A stretch of DNA of 64,000 nucleotides from Streptomyces sp. MA5143a. Lineage in GTDB: Bacteria > Actinomycetota > Actinomycetes > Streptomycetales > Streptomycetaceae. A model generated the notes under the pieces. The model was not told where the DNA came from and did not search any database. It saw nothing but the letters and a program-made list of their open reading frames with translations. Shown here in pieces: positions 16,819-25,602 of this stretch; positions within the stretch are counted from its first letter, which is position 1; every line of letters starts with the position of its first letter. The position numbers and the translations under genes are program-made. Location of the stretch: contig NZ_OLMK01000010.1 in NCBI RefSeq assembly GCF_900290235.1, positions 186,001 to 250,000 of the forward strand, in the 5' to 3' direction.

Positions 16819-17791
16819 CGTACAGCACCCAGACCTGGCCCTTCGCGAAGTTCATGGGCGCGCCCTCCGGAGTCGTGAACGTCGTGCCGTCCGACGGCGT
16901 CTTCCGCTCCCAGTCGGCCTCGAAGACGCGCCCGTCGCGCAGGACCTCGGCCTTCCCCGAGCCCACCGTCTCCGTGTACGGCGTGTTGTTGCCGAGATAG
17001 TCGTGGAACCGGGACTCCCGGATGGTCACGTGCTGCACGACCACCGTGGCCGGGGCGACCCGCGCCCCGTCGGCCAGTACGGTGTCCTGCCCGTCCATGG
17101 CGAGCAGCCAGCGTTGCTGCTCGTCGGACCAGGTGAAGGTGAAGCGGGCCGCCGGGTAGCGGATCGTGCGGGAGTCCTCGGCCGTGCCGCCGGCGGGCGC
17201 CTGGCCGTAGCGGAAGCCCGTGGTCAGTGCCTCGGCGCCGGGCGGGGAACCGACCAGCTTCGCGGGGCGCAGATAGAGGTTGTGCGGGGCGGGCTTGTCG
17301 CTGCCCCGGTAGTACGCGGCACCGGCGTCGCCCGGCGTCCTGGCCTCCAGCGGCGCCTTGTCGATCAGCGGGAGCAGTTTGCTCTGGGCGCCGGAGAAGG
17401 CGAGCGTCGGCTCGTCGAACTGGCGCAGGAGCTCCAGGTCGGACTCCCGGGCGCTGCGCACGGGGCCGACGGCGTCCGGGAACCTCGTCGCGTAGACGGC
17501 CATCAGCCGGCTCAGACCGCCCTCGACCTGCTCGGCGTAGACGATGTCCGCGGCGTCCACCCCCGTCTGGGGTCTCGCCGTGCGTACGTTGTCGATCTTC
17601 ACGGCGAGTATCGAGCCGACGGGCGCCGTGGTGCCGGGACTCCGCGTGGGGCTCTCGCCCTGGCGGTGGTCGTCGTCCGAGCCGCCGCCGGAACAGCCCG
17701 CGAGGAGGGCGCCCGCCGTGAGCGCGGCGAGTACCATGCCCGTCGTCATGTGCCGCCGAGTCCGCCGCGCCTTCAGTTTCATGCCCACCAT
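16808..17791 (-). CDS. DUF3048 domain lipoprotein (YerB-like)
   Basis: 327 residues from ATG at 17791, chosen because AAGG lies six bases upstream; ATGs two codons earlier and three later are possible. Signal peptide with lipobox LLAGC (Cys33), then a Gly/Ser/Asp-rich spacer. The rest is a DUF3048 domain: AVKIDNVRTARPQTGVDAAD, VGPVRSARESDL, and near the end GKAEVLRDGR and GQVWVLYV. Anchored outside the membrane; the molecular role is not established in the family. Convergent with and slightly overlapping pcaV. Confidence 0.85.
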   Translation of the reverse strand: MVGMKLKARRTRRHMTTGMVLAALTAGALLAGCSGGGSDDDHRQGESPTRSPGTTAPVGSILAVKIDNVRTARPQTGVDAADIVYAEQVEGGLSRLMAVYATRFPDAVGPVRSARESDLELLRQFDEPTLAFSGAQSKLLPLIDKAPLEARTPGDAGAAYYRGSDKPAPHNLYLRPAKLVGSPPGAEALTTGFRYGQAPAGGTAEDSRTIRYPAARFTFTWSDEQQRWLLAMDGQDTVLADGARVAPATVVVQHVTIRESRFHDYLGNNTPYTETVGSGKAEVLRDGRVFEADWERKTPSDGTTFTTPEGAPMNFAKGQVWVLYVKK

Positions 17792-17973
17792 GCCCATCCT
17801 TCGCCGAGTTTGTCTTTGATTGTGGACTTATAGGCCGATAAATGGCTATCCCTGTTTCCTTCTGACCGCATCCGATCGACCGGGCCGACGGCGCTCCGAG
17901 GTGGTTCGGCGCCGGGGCCCCGGGTACCCGTGCCGGACCTGCGAGGCCGAGTCGAGGGACGGAGCGGTACGCG

Positions 17974-19164
17974 ATGAAGGCAGTGACATGGCAGGGCAGG
18001 CGGGACGTACGCGTCGAGACCGTGCCCGACCCGACGATCCAGGAGCCGACGGACGCGGTCATCCGCATCACCTCCACCGGGCTGTGCGGCTCCGACCTGC
18101 ACCTCTACGAGGTGCTCACCCCGTTCATGACGCCGGGCGACATCCTCGGCCATGAACCCATGGGCATCGTCGAGGAGGTCGGCGCAGCGGTACCGGACCT
18201 CGCGGCGGGCGACCGGGTCGTGGTGCCGTTCCAGATCGCCTGCGGCAACTGCTGGATGTGCCTCACCGGGCTGCCCACCCAGTGCGAGACCACCCAGTGC
18301 ACCGCCGAGGGCATGGGCGCGGCCATCTTCGGCTACACCCGGCTGTACGGCGCGGTGCCGGGCGCCCAGGCCGAGTACGTGCGGGTCCCGCAGGCCCAGT
18401 TCGGGCCGATCAAGGTGCCCGAGGGCCCGCCCGACGACCGGTTCGTCTACCTCTCCGACGTGCTGCCCACCGCCTGGCAGGCGGTCGAGTACGCGCACAT
18501 CCCGCCCGGCGGCAGCGTCGCCGTGCTCGGTCTGGGGCCCATCGGCGACATGGCCTGCCGGGTAGCCCAGGTGCGCGGCGCCGAGCAGGTGTTCGGCGTG
18601 GACCTGGTGCCCGAGCGGCTGCGCCGGGCCCGCGCCCGCGGCGTCGACACGTACGACCTCAGGGACTTCGACAGCCAGAAGGAACTCGTGGCCGCGATCC
18701 GTGACCGCACGGCCGGGCGCGGCCCGGACTCCGTGATCGACGCCGTCGGCACCGAGGCCCACGGAAGCATGGCCGCCAAGTTCGCCCAGACCGCGGCCGG
18801 CCTGCTGCCCCGCACCATCGGCGCCAAGTTCGCGGAGCACCTCAGTGTCGACCGGCTCGCCGCCCTGCACACCGCCATCGAACTGGTGCGACGCGGCGGC
18901 ACCATCTCCATCTCCGGGGTGTACGGCGGCACCGCCGACCCCATGCCGCTGCTCACCATGTTCGACAAGCAGATCCAGCTGTGCATGGGCCAGGCCAACG
19001 TCCGCACCTGGAGCGACGACATCCTGCCCCTCCTCACCGACGAGGACCCGCTGGGCGTCGACGACTTCGCCACCCACCGCATGCCGCTCAGCGAGACACC
19101 GCACGCCTACGAGATGTTCCAGCGCAAGGACGACGGGGTGGTGAAGGTACTGCTGGAGCCCTGA
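17974..19164 (+). CDS. Zinc-dependent alcohol dehydrogenase (formaldehyde-dehydrogenase-like MDR)
   Basis: 396 residues. Catalytic zinc residues Cys38 (GLCGSD) and His60-Glu61 (GHEP), structural zinc cysteines 90, 93, 96 and 104, and nucleotide-binding GLGPIG at 186-191 followed by VFGVDL, whose Asp suggests NAD. The extended C-terminal half resembles the glutathione-independent formaldehyde dehydrogenase-like branch, whose members act on various alcohols or aldehydes. Single gene; GGAGCGG precedes the ATG. Substrate not determined. Confidence 0.85.
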   Translation: MKAVTWQGRRDVRVETVPDPTIQEPTDAVIRITSTGLCGSDLHLYEVLTPFMTPGDILGHEPMGIVEEVGAAVPDLAAGDRVVVPFQIACGNCWMCLTGLPTQCETTQCTAEGMGAAIFGYTRLYGAVPGAQAEYVRVPQAQFGPIKVPEGPPDDRFVYLSDVLPTAWQAVEYAHIPPGGSVAVLGLGPIGDMACRVAQVRGAEQVFGVDLVPERLRRARARGVDTYDLRDFDSQKELVAAIRDRTAGRGPDSVIDAVGTEAHGSMAAKFAQTAAGLLPRTIGAKFAEHLSVDRLAALHTAIELVRRGGTISISGVYGGTADPMPLLTMFDKQIQLCMGQANVRTWSDDILPLLTDEDPLGVDDFATHRMPLSETPHAYEMFQRKDDGVVKVLLEP

Positions 19165-19216
19165 GCGAACCTCGGGCCGCGGTGGCCTCGGGCCGGTGTG
19201 GGGCCCGGCGTGGGCG

Positions 19217-20281
19217 CTACGGGCCGAGGATCTCCGCCAGGTCGTAGTTCACCGGCTCCTCCAGCTGGGCGTATGTGCAGCTCTCGGGGATGCGGTCCGG
19301 GCGCCAGCGGCGGAAGCGGGCCGTGTGGCGGAAGCGGACACCGTTCTCCATGTGGTCGTACGCGACCTCGGCGACCAGCTCGGGCCGCAGCGGCACCCAG
19401 GAGAGGTCCTTCTTCCCCGACCAGCGGCTCGGCGCGCCCGGCAGCCGCGCGGTCTCATGAGCCGCCTCGTCGGCCCACGCGGCCCAGGGGTGCTCCCTGA
19501 CGTCCGGCATCCGTGACGGCTCCAGCTCGGTCACCAGCTCGGCCCGCCGCTTCATGGGGAACGCGGCGGACACCCCCACGTGCTGGAGGGTGCCCCCGTC
19601 GTCGTACAGACCGAGCAGCAGGGAGCCGACGACGGGCCCGCTCTTGTGCAGCCGGTACCCGGCGACCACGACGTCAGCCGTCCGCTCGTGCTTGATCTTG
19701 AACATGGCCCGTTCGTCCTGCCGGTAGCGCAGATCGAGCGGCTTGGCGATCACCCCGTCCAGCCCCGCGCCCTCGTACTGCTCGAACCACCGCTCGGCCA
19801 CCTCGCGGTCCGTGGTCGCCGGGGCGAGATGGACGGGGGCCGTCACACCGGCCAGCGCACGTTCGAGGAGCGCGCGCCGGTCGGTCAGCGGGACGTCGGT
19901 CAGGGACTCGTCGTTCAGGGCGAGCAGGTCGAAGGCGACGAAGGAGGCGGGCTGGGTGCCGGCCAGCATCCGGACACGGGAGTCCGCGGGGTGGATGCGC
20001 TCGGTGAGCGCGTCGAAGTCGAGGCGGCCCTCCCGGACGATCACGATCTCGCCGTCCATCACGCACCGCTGCGGCAACCGCTCCGCGAGGGACTCCACCA
20101 GCTCCGGGAAGTACCTGGTCAGCGTCTTGCCCGTACGGCTGCCCAGCTCCACCTCGGGCCCGTCACGGAACACGATCGCCCGGAACCCGTCCCACTTCGC
20201 CTCGTAGTGCATGTGCGGCGGGATCTTCGCCACGGACTTGGCGAGCATCGGCTTCACGGGCGGCATCACCGGCAGATCCAT
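19217..20281 (-). CDS. ligC: ATP-dependent DNA ligase
   Basis: 354 residues. The adenylation motif is YEAKWDGFRA with nucleophile Lys29. Motif III-like FVAFDLLAL, motif IV LDGVIAKP, and motif V MFKIKHERTADVVV follow, then an OB-fold. The size and lack of other domains fit LigC, the short actinobacterial ligase used in back-up end joining and base-excision repair. It diverges from a LigD-type polymerase gene 73 bases away, a linked repair pair. Confidence 0.9.
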   Translation of the reverse strand: MDLPVMPPVKPMLAKSVAKIPPHMHYEAKWDGFRAIVFRDGPEVELGSRTGKTLTRYFPELVESLAERLPQRCVMDGEIVIVREGRLDFDALTERIHPADSRVRMLAGTQPASFVAFDLLALNDESLTDVPLTDRRALLERALAGVTAPVHLAPATTDREVAERWFEQYEGAGLDGVIAKPLDLRYRQDERAMFKIKHERTADVVVAGYRLHKSGPVVGSLLLGLYDDGGTLQHVGVSAAFPMKRRAELVTELEPSRMPDVREHPWAAWADEAAHETARLPGAPSRWSGKKDLSWVPLRPELVAEVAYDHMENGVRFRHTARFRRWRPDRIPESCTYAQLEEPVNYDLAEILGP

Positions 20282-20354
20282 GCTCCGATTCTGCGGTTCG
20301 GCGAGGAGATTCGCCCGGTATGCGGCACAGGTCGCCTCCGCCTACCGTGGCCGC

Positions 20355-21365
20355 ATGGCTGATGCGGTGGAGTTGGAGGTGGCGGGCCGGACGGTGCGGC
20401 TGTCCAGCCCCGACAAGGTGTTCTTCCCGGAGCGCGGTTTCACCAAGCTGGACCTGGCCCGGTACTACATCGCCGTCGGCCCCGGCATCCTGCGGGCCCT
20501 GCGCGACCGGCCCACGACCCTGGAGCGCTACCCGGAGGGGGTGACCGGCGAGAACTTCTTCCAGAAGCGGGCCCCGAAGAACATGCCCGACTGGATCCCC
20601 ACCGCCCACATCACCTTCCCCAGCGGCCGCAGCGCCGACGAGATGTGCCCGACCGAGGTCGGGGCCGTCGTCTGGGCCGCGCAGTTCGGCACGCTCACCT
20701 TCCATCCGTGGCCGGTCCGGCGCGACGACGTCGACCGCCCCGACGAACTCCGCCTCGACCTCGACCCGCAACCCGGCACCGACTACGCCGACGCCGTCCG
20801 CGCCGCACACGAGCTGCGTTCCGTCCTCCATGACTACGGCGACCTGCGCGGCTGGCCGAAGACCTCCGGCGGGCGCGGCCTGCACGTGTTCGTCCCGATC
20901 GCACCGCACTGGACCTTCACGCAGGTCAGACGGGCCGCCATCGCCGCCGCCCGGGAACTGGAACGCCGGATGCCGGACCAGGTGACGACGGCGTGGTGGA
21001 AGGAGGAACGGGGCGAGAAGATCTTCATTGACTACAACCAGACCGCCCGTGACCGCACCATCGCCTCCGCCTACTCCGTACGGCCCCGCCCGCACGCCCC
21101 CGTCTCCGCGCCCCTCACCTGGGACGAGGTGGGCTCCGCCCTGCCCCGCGACTTCGACCTCGCCTCGATGCCGGTGCGTTACGCCGAACGCGGTGACGTC
21201 CACGCCGACATGGACGACCACGCGTACTCCCTGGAGGCGCTGCTCGAACTGGCCGCGCGGGACGAGCACGACCACGGTCTGGGCGACCTGCCGTATCCGC
21301 CGGAGTACCCGAAGATGCCGGGCGAGCCGAAGAGGGTGCAGCCGAGCCGGGCGAAGAAGGGGTGA
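20355..21365 (+). CDS. LigD-type polymerase domain protein (PolDom)
   Basis: 336 residues. ATG at 20355, with a TACCGT -10-like hexamer only 6 bases upstream, suggesting a leaderless mRNA. The archaeo-eukaryotic primase fold of LigD polymerases is clear: SPDKVFFPERGFTKLDLARY, the metal site RLDLDPQPGTDY, TSGGRGLHVFVPI, and DYNQTARDRTIASAYSVR. It fills gaps with (ribo)nucleotides at broken ends. It is stand-alone, without nuclease or ligase domain, and faces ligC across a short shared promoter region. No Ku gene is visible in the window. Confidence 0.9.
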   Translation: MADAVELEVAGRTVRLSSPDKVFFPERGFTKLDLARYYIAVGPGILRALRDRPTTLERYPEGVTGENFFQKRAPKNMPDWIPTAHITFPSGRSADEMCPTEVGAVVWAAQFGTLTFHPWPVRRDDVDRPDELRLDLDPQPGTDYADAVRAAHELRSVLHDYGDLRGWPKTSGGRGLHVFVPIAPHWTFTQVRRAAIAAARELERRMPDQVTTAWWKEERGEKIFIDYNQTARDRTIASAYSVRPRPHAPVSAPLTWDEVGSALPRDFDLASMPVRYAERGDVHADMDDHAYSLEALLELAARDEHDHGLGDLPYPPEYPKMPGEPKRVQPSRAKKG

Positions 21366-21395
21366 CCGGCGGCGCCGGCGGCAGCGTCCTCCCCT

Positions 21396-21414
21396 GCGGG
21401 TCAATACACCTAGG
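21396..21414 (-). repeat. 19-bp dispersed sequence, copy 2 (inverted)
   Basis: Exact reverse complement of 1868-1886. The TetR gene ends within it: its TAG is at 21412-21410. The two copies share only these 19 bases. Confidence 0.75.
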
Positions 21415-22057
21415 CGGTGGCGTAGTCGGCGAGGGCGGGTTCCAGCAGGTCGAAGACCTGGGCCGCTTCGGCGGTGATGATCGGGGCGATCCGTTCGCCG
21501 GGGTGGCCGGCGAGAGTCAGCTCCTGGATGCGCTGGAACAGCGTGCGGTGCGCGCTGCCCAGGAGTTCGGCGACGGCCCGGACCGTGAGGTCGTCGGGGT
21601 CGGCGCCGGTGGCTTCGGTGAGCGTCAGGGCGAGGTGATGTGCCCGCTGGTCGTGGAGGCCGCGCACGCACATGCTCAGGGTGGGGCTGTCGGCGATCAT
21701 GCGGGCGAACTCCGGGCCGGAGAACCCGGCGACCGGGTCCTGGGCGGTGACGGAGTCGGCGAAGGCCCGGCGCAGCGCGGCCAGCGCGGATTCCCCGGGG
21801 CGTCGCGCGTCGACGGCGCGGGCCAGTGAGGTGGCGAACCGGTCCTGATGGTCCAGCGCCAGGTCTTCCTTGCGGGGGAAGTAGTTGGTGACGGTCTTCT
21901 TGGCGACGCGGGCGGCGGCGGCGATCTCCGCGATGGTCGTCTGCTCGAAGCCCTGGGCGATGAACAGCCGTGTCGCGTGGTCGGAGATGAGCTGCCGGGT
22001 CTCCTGCTTCTTCGTCTCACGAAGCCCGGCCTTGGGCGGTGGCAGCTGGGTAGCCAT
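21410..22057 (-). CDS. TetR-family regulator
   Basis: 215 residues. N-terminal helix-turn-helix (about 25-62): ATRLFIAQGFEQTTIAEIA then VAKKTVTNYFPRKEDLAL. The C-terminal domain resembles actinobacterial TetR proteins that guard small oxidative or drug-response operons. It diverges from a VOC/reductase operon; direct repeats of AAGTTTACGTCG and a TTGACGTCAA palindrome in the gap are its likely operators. Confidence 0.87.
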   Translation of the reverse strand: MATQLPPPKAGLRETKKQETRQLISDHATRLFIAQGFEQTTIAEIAAAARVAKKTVTNYFPRKEDLALDHQDRFATSLARAVDARRPGESALAALRRAFADSVTAQDPVAGFSGPEFARMIADSPTLSMCVRGLHDQRAHHLALTLTEATGADPDDLTVRAVAELLGSAHRTLFQRIQELTLAGHPGERIAPIITAEAAQVFDLLEPALADYATA

Positions 22058-22088
22058 GGCGGAATCCTACTCCCGTGGCATTTTTATG

Positions 22089-22141
22089 TTGACGTCAAGA
22101 ATGATCAAGGATAAGTTTACGTCGGTAGTAAGTTTACGTCG
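22089..22141. promoter_or_regulatory. TetR operator candidates and divergent promoter
   Basis: The 138-base gap is AT-rich. It holds the perfect palindrome TTGACGTCAA at 22089-22098 and two exact copies of AAGTTTACGTCG at 22113-22124 and 22130-22141 (17-bp period). The tetR -35/-10 and the promoter of the VOC operon must overlap these sites. Confidence 0.6.
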
Positions 22142-22195
22142 ATCAGACGGTGCGGGCCGGGTGCATGCCTGTCCTCACCGCACCCAGGGAGTCCT

Positions 22196-22585
22196 GTGCA
22201 GTTCACCGCCTCCACCGTCTCGCTGACCGTGGACGACGTCACCCGTTCGCAGGAGTTCTTCACCGCCCACCTGGGCTATGCCGTCCGGCACGCCGCCGAC
22301 GGTTTCGTGTCCCTGGCGCACGACGACGCGGTGGATGTCGTCCTGCTCGCCCGTGGTATCGAGGTGCTGCCGCCCGAGCAGCGCGACCAGCGCGTCAGCG
22401 GTCTGATCCTGGCCTACACCCTCGCCTCCGGCCTGCGGGAGGAGGAGCAGCGGCTGCGTGAGGCCGGGGTCCGGATCACCATGCCGCTGCGCGAGGAACC
22501 CTGGGGCGAGCGCCTGTTCCAGGTCACCGACCCCAACGGGGTGATCATCCAGTTCGTCGAGTGGGCTGCCGCCGAGCACGGCTGA
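22196..22585 (+). CDS. VOC (glyoxalase/bleomycin resistance) family protein
   Basis: 129 residues, GTG start at 22196 preceded by AGGGAG. Two beta-alpha-beta-beta-beta units with STVSLTVDDVTRSQEFF at the start and LFQVTDPNGVIIQFVEW at the end, the usual metal or ligand strand. It probably binds, sequesters or modifies a small electrophile or drug. It is transcribed with a RibD_C-type reductase 69 bases downstream and probably controlled by the divergent TetR. Confidence 0.8.
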   Translation: MQFTASTVSLTVDDVTRSQEFFTAHLGYAVRHAADGFVSLAHDDAVDVVLLARGIEVLPPEQRDQRVSGLILAYTLASGLREEEQRLREAGVRITMPLREEPWGERLFQVTDPNGVIIQFVEWAAAEHG

Positions 22586-22654
22586 CTCCCGAACCGACGT
22601 CGATCCGCCCTGTGCGCCACCGTTGTCCGGCAACCGATCCAGAAGGAATCATTC

Positions 22655-23245
22655 GTGCGCAAGCTCGTGTACTACATCGCCTCCACCCTCGACGGCTTCA
22701 TCGCCGGGCCCGACGGCGCCGACCCCACGGGACCTGACGGCTTCTGGCCCGTCACCGGCGACTATGTGCAGTACCTCGCCGCCGAGTACCCCGAGACCCT
22801 GCCCGCCCCGGCGAGGAAGGCGCTCTCCGTCGAGGCCGAGGGCACCCACTTCGACACCGTCCTCGAAGGACGCAAGACCTATGAGATCGGCCTCAAGGCT
22901 GGTATCGCCGACGCCTACCCCCACCTGCGGCACCTGGTCTTCTCCACCACCATGACCGAGAGCCCCGACCCGAACGTGGAGCTGGTCACGAGCGACCCGG
23001 TGGCGAAGGTGCGGGAGTTGAAGCAGGAGGACGGCAAGGACCTCTGGCTGATCGGCGGGGGTGAACTCGCGGGCGTCCTGTACGACGACATCGACCAACT
23101 CATCGTCAAACTGGGCCCCTTGACCATAGGCACCGGGATCCCCCTCTTCGGCCGCTCGGCCGCCTTCGACCCGCGCGTCTGGAACCTGACGGACCACGTC
23201 GTCCTGGAGGGCGGGGCGGCGTTCCTCACCTACACCCGCGGCTGA
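22655..23245 (+). CDS. Dihydrofolate-reductase-like / RibD C-terminal family reductase
   Basis: 196 residues, GTG start at 22655 with GAAGGAA upstream. RibD_C fold: KLVYYIASTLDGFIAGPDG, TVLEGRKTYE, DLWLIGGGELAG, and LGPLTIGTGIPLF. These NADPH-dependent reductases are common next to TetR and VOC genes; a role in reducing a folate-like or drug substrate is only inferred. Second gene of the TetR-controlled unit. Confidence 0.82.
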   Translation: MRKLVYYIASTLDGFIAGPDGADPTGPDGFWPVTGDYVQYLAAEYPETLPAPARKALSVEAEGTHFDTVLEGRKTYEIGLKAGIADAYPHLRHLVFSTTMTESPDPNVELVTSDPVAKVRELKQEDGKDLWLIGGGELAGVLYDDIDQLIVKLGPLTIGTGIPLFGRSAAFDPRVWNLTDHVVLEGGAAFLTYTRG

Positions 23246-23282
23246 GGGCGGTTCGACGAGCCTGACGGGTCCGCCCGCGACC

Positions 23283-25400
23283 TCAGTCGGTCTCGAACGC
23301 CGCCGCCATGCGCCGGCAATCCCCGAACAACTCCTCGTCCGACGCCACGTCCCCTCGTACGTTCACGGCGGCGTGGGCGCTCTCGTGGGCGGTGTCGGTG
23401 CGGTGGCGGCGGGGTGAGGACAGTTCCGCCCGGACGAGGGGGAGGGCCGGGGCAGCCGCGGGGCCCATCTCGACGAGGCAGGCGGCGATCTCCGGGCGGT
23501 GCACCGGCTGGGCGGTCCAGTGGTGCGACAGCACCGGCAGGGCCTCCTCCGCGTCTGCGGTGATCCGCCACAGGGCGACGGCCTCGTCGACGCCCTGCGG
23601 CTCGGGCCCGCGCAGACTCGCCGCGAGCGACACGGCCGCCGGGCCGAGCGAGCCGATCACCTGGAGGGCGGCCCTCCGCTCGTACCGGTGCTCGGAGCGC
23701 AGACCGGCACTGAGGGCGGGAAGCACCGCCTCGGCGTCACCGGTCACCGCCCACAGCGCCGCCGCGGCCTCGATACGGTCGGGATCGCGGGCGGCGCCCG
23801 AGACCCGCTCCCGCAGCAGCGGGGCGGCTTCGGTCGCCGCCGTGCCGTAGCGGGCCAGGGCCCTCATCGCGTGCCGCCGGGTCGCCGCGTCGTCGCCGCT
23901 GTCGCGGAGCGCCGCTATGACCAGGGGCAGGGACGGCCGGTGCCGGAGGATGCCCAGCCCGTCGAGGAGCCGGCGCCGGGCGACACCCCGGTCCTCCGGG
24001 GCGAGGTCGGCGAGCCGCTCGTGCAGCACCGGGCCCAACTCCGCGCCCGCCTCCGGGCCGTAGGCCGCCAGCCACCGCTCGGTCTCCTCCGGTGGGTCCA
24101 GCCTGCTCAGGACGGACTTCAGGGCGTTCAACGCCCGGTCGTCGCCCTGGAGCGCCAGCACCTCCATGGCCCTGCCGATCGCCGTGTCGAGCCAGCGCAG
24201 GCCGTCCATGGACTCGGTCCGCCCGCTCTCCCACCAGTCCTCGACGAACGCCACCACGTCGTCGGCCACCACCCGCGCGACCGGCGCGAGATACCGCAGC
24301 TCGCCCAACGCGGCCTTGTTCAAGCGGAGTTCAGGCTCCCGCAGCTGCCCGGCGAGCGCGATCAGCGGCTCGTCGTCCGGGATCCGCCAGCCCGTCATCA
24401 GTGCCCCGGCCATCCTGATCGCGGCCATGCGCTGACCCCAGTCCGCGCTGCCCAACTGCCCGAGAAGCAGCGGGAACCGCAGGTCGGTCCGGTCGCCCAG
24501 CGCGTGATGCAGCTCCAGGAGGAGTTCGGGAGTGGCGTCCGTGTCGGCGAGCGCGTAGTGCGTGGCCTCCAGGTCGCGCAGGTACGACACCATCGTGTCC
24601 GTCCGCGGGCGTTCCCGGACCGGCTCGGCCGCGCGGGCGGCGGACGCCTTCCGCTCGTACGCGGAGCGCAGTGTGTCCAGGGCGATCCGCACACTGTTGA
24701 CGGGCAGGGCCCGCGGGGCGCAGCGCGCCAGCTGGACGAGAGCCGACAGCCGCAGCTCGTGATCGGCCCCGCCCGAGAGCACCATCTCGCGCAGGACGGG
24801 CTCGGCCGTTTCCCCCAACTGCTCCGGGTGCGCGTCGGCCAGCTCGCCGATCGCTCCCACCAGGGCGCGCAGCGCCCCGGGGTCCCGCTCCACCGGAAGC
24901 CGCCCACGCAACGCGTCGAACACCCGCGCGGGCTGTGGATGCACTTCGGCCAGCGCTTCCGCGGCCGCCTCCCGCACCTTTGGGTCGCGGTCGCCGAGCA
25001 GCGTGAGGAAGGCGTCGGCGCGCTCCCGCACCCCGGCCCAGGCGTCGAGATACAGCTGGACGTACGCCGCGTTCTCCCGCTCGTCCGCGAACGGGGCGTC
25101 CAGCTCGGCCGGGTCGGGGTTCCGCCCGCCGGCGATGGAGCACAGCAACCGCACGATCGCCGCCCGGTCCGGCAGGCCCGGCATCGACGCCAGTTCGAAG
25201 AGGAACGGTATGCAGGCCACCGTGCTGTCGTACACGTCGCCCTGGTGGTGCACCGCCCCGTACAGCCCGTCGAGCGCGATGTCCCGCCGGGCGGGGTCCT
25301 CCGACGCCAAGCCCCACAGCAGGTCGGGGACGTCGGTCGCGGAATCGGTGTACGCATGCCCCATCGACGCCCAGTCGACGTCGTCGATCCCCGTGAGCAC
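23283..25400 (-). CDS. HEAT-repeat protein
   Basis: 705 residues from GTG at 25400, chosen because GGGGAGG lies 4-5 bases upstream; a longer in-frame extension lacks a binding site. The whole protein is alpha-helical HEAT-type repeats, for example DRDPKVREAAAEALAEV, HEYERR-like SEHRYERRAALQVIGSLG, and ATRRHAMRALARYG. No catalytic domain or membrane segment is seen. HEAT solenoids serve as scaffolds or binding platforms. It stands alone, so function is unknown. Confidence 0.8.
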   Translation of the reverse strand: MLTGIDDVDWASMGHAYTDSATDVPDLLWGLASEDPARRDIALDGLYGAVHHQGDVYDSTVACIPFLFELASMPGLPDRAAIVRLLCSIAGGRNPDPAELDAPFADERENAAYVQLYLDAWAGVRERADAFLTLLGDRDPKVREAAAEALAEVHPQPARVFDALRGRLPVERDPGALRALVGAIGELADAHPEQLGETAEPVLREMVLSGGADHELRLSALVQLARCAPRALPVNSVRIALDTLRSAYERKASAARAAEPVRERPRTDTMVSYLRDLEATHYALADTDATPELLLELHHALGDRTDLRFPLLLGQLGSADWGQRMAAIRMAGALMTGWRIPDDEPLIALAGQLREPELRLNKAALGELRYLAPVARVVADDVVAFVEDWWESGRTESMDGLRWLDTAIGRAMEVLALQGDDRALNALKSVLSRLDPPEETERWLAAYGPEAGAELGPVLHERLADLAPEDRGVARRRLLDGLGILRHRPSLPLVIAALRDSGDDAATRRHAMRALARYGTAATEAAPLLRERVSGAARDPDRIEAAAALWAVTGDAEAVLPALSAGLRSEHRYERRAALQVIGSLGPAAVSLAASLRGPEPQGVDEAVALWRITADAEEALPVLSHHWTAQPVHRPEIAACLVEMGPAAAPALPLVRAELSSPRRHRTDTAHESAHAAVNVRGDVASDEELFGDCRRMAAAFETD

Positions 25401-25602
25401 GAAGCCTCCCCGTGTGCGGTGGCGTACGGCAGCCACGGGTCACAGCATGCCGTACGCCACTGACAACGGGCCGGGCACGGGCGGGCGCTACCGGGGTCCA
25501 TTCGCGGAGCTCCGGCCTTCAGGCCGCAGGTGAAGCGAATCTGCCAGTGCGACGGGTAGCGTCACCGAGACTGGTCCGGCGGAGCCGGACGGTGGTCCTC
25601 AC

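Noticed and set aside
23230..25501. Alternative frames across the HEAT-repeat gene as separate small genes
   Set aside because: They are shadows; only the minus-strand frame from 25400 gives repeated helical HEAT motifs and a good ribosome binding site.
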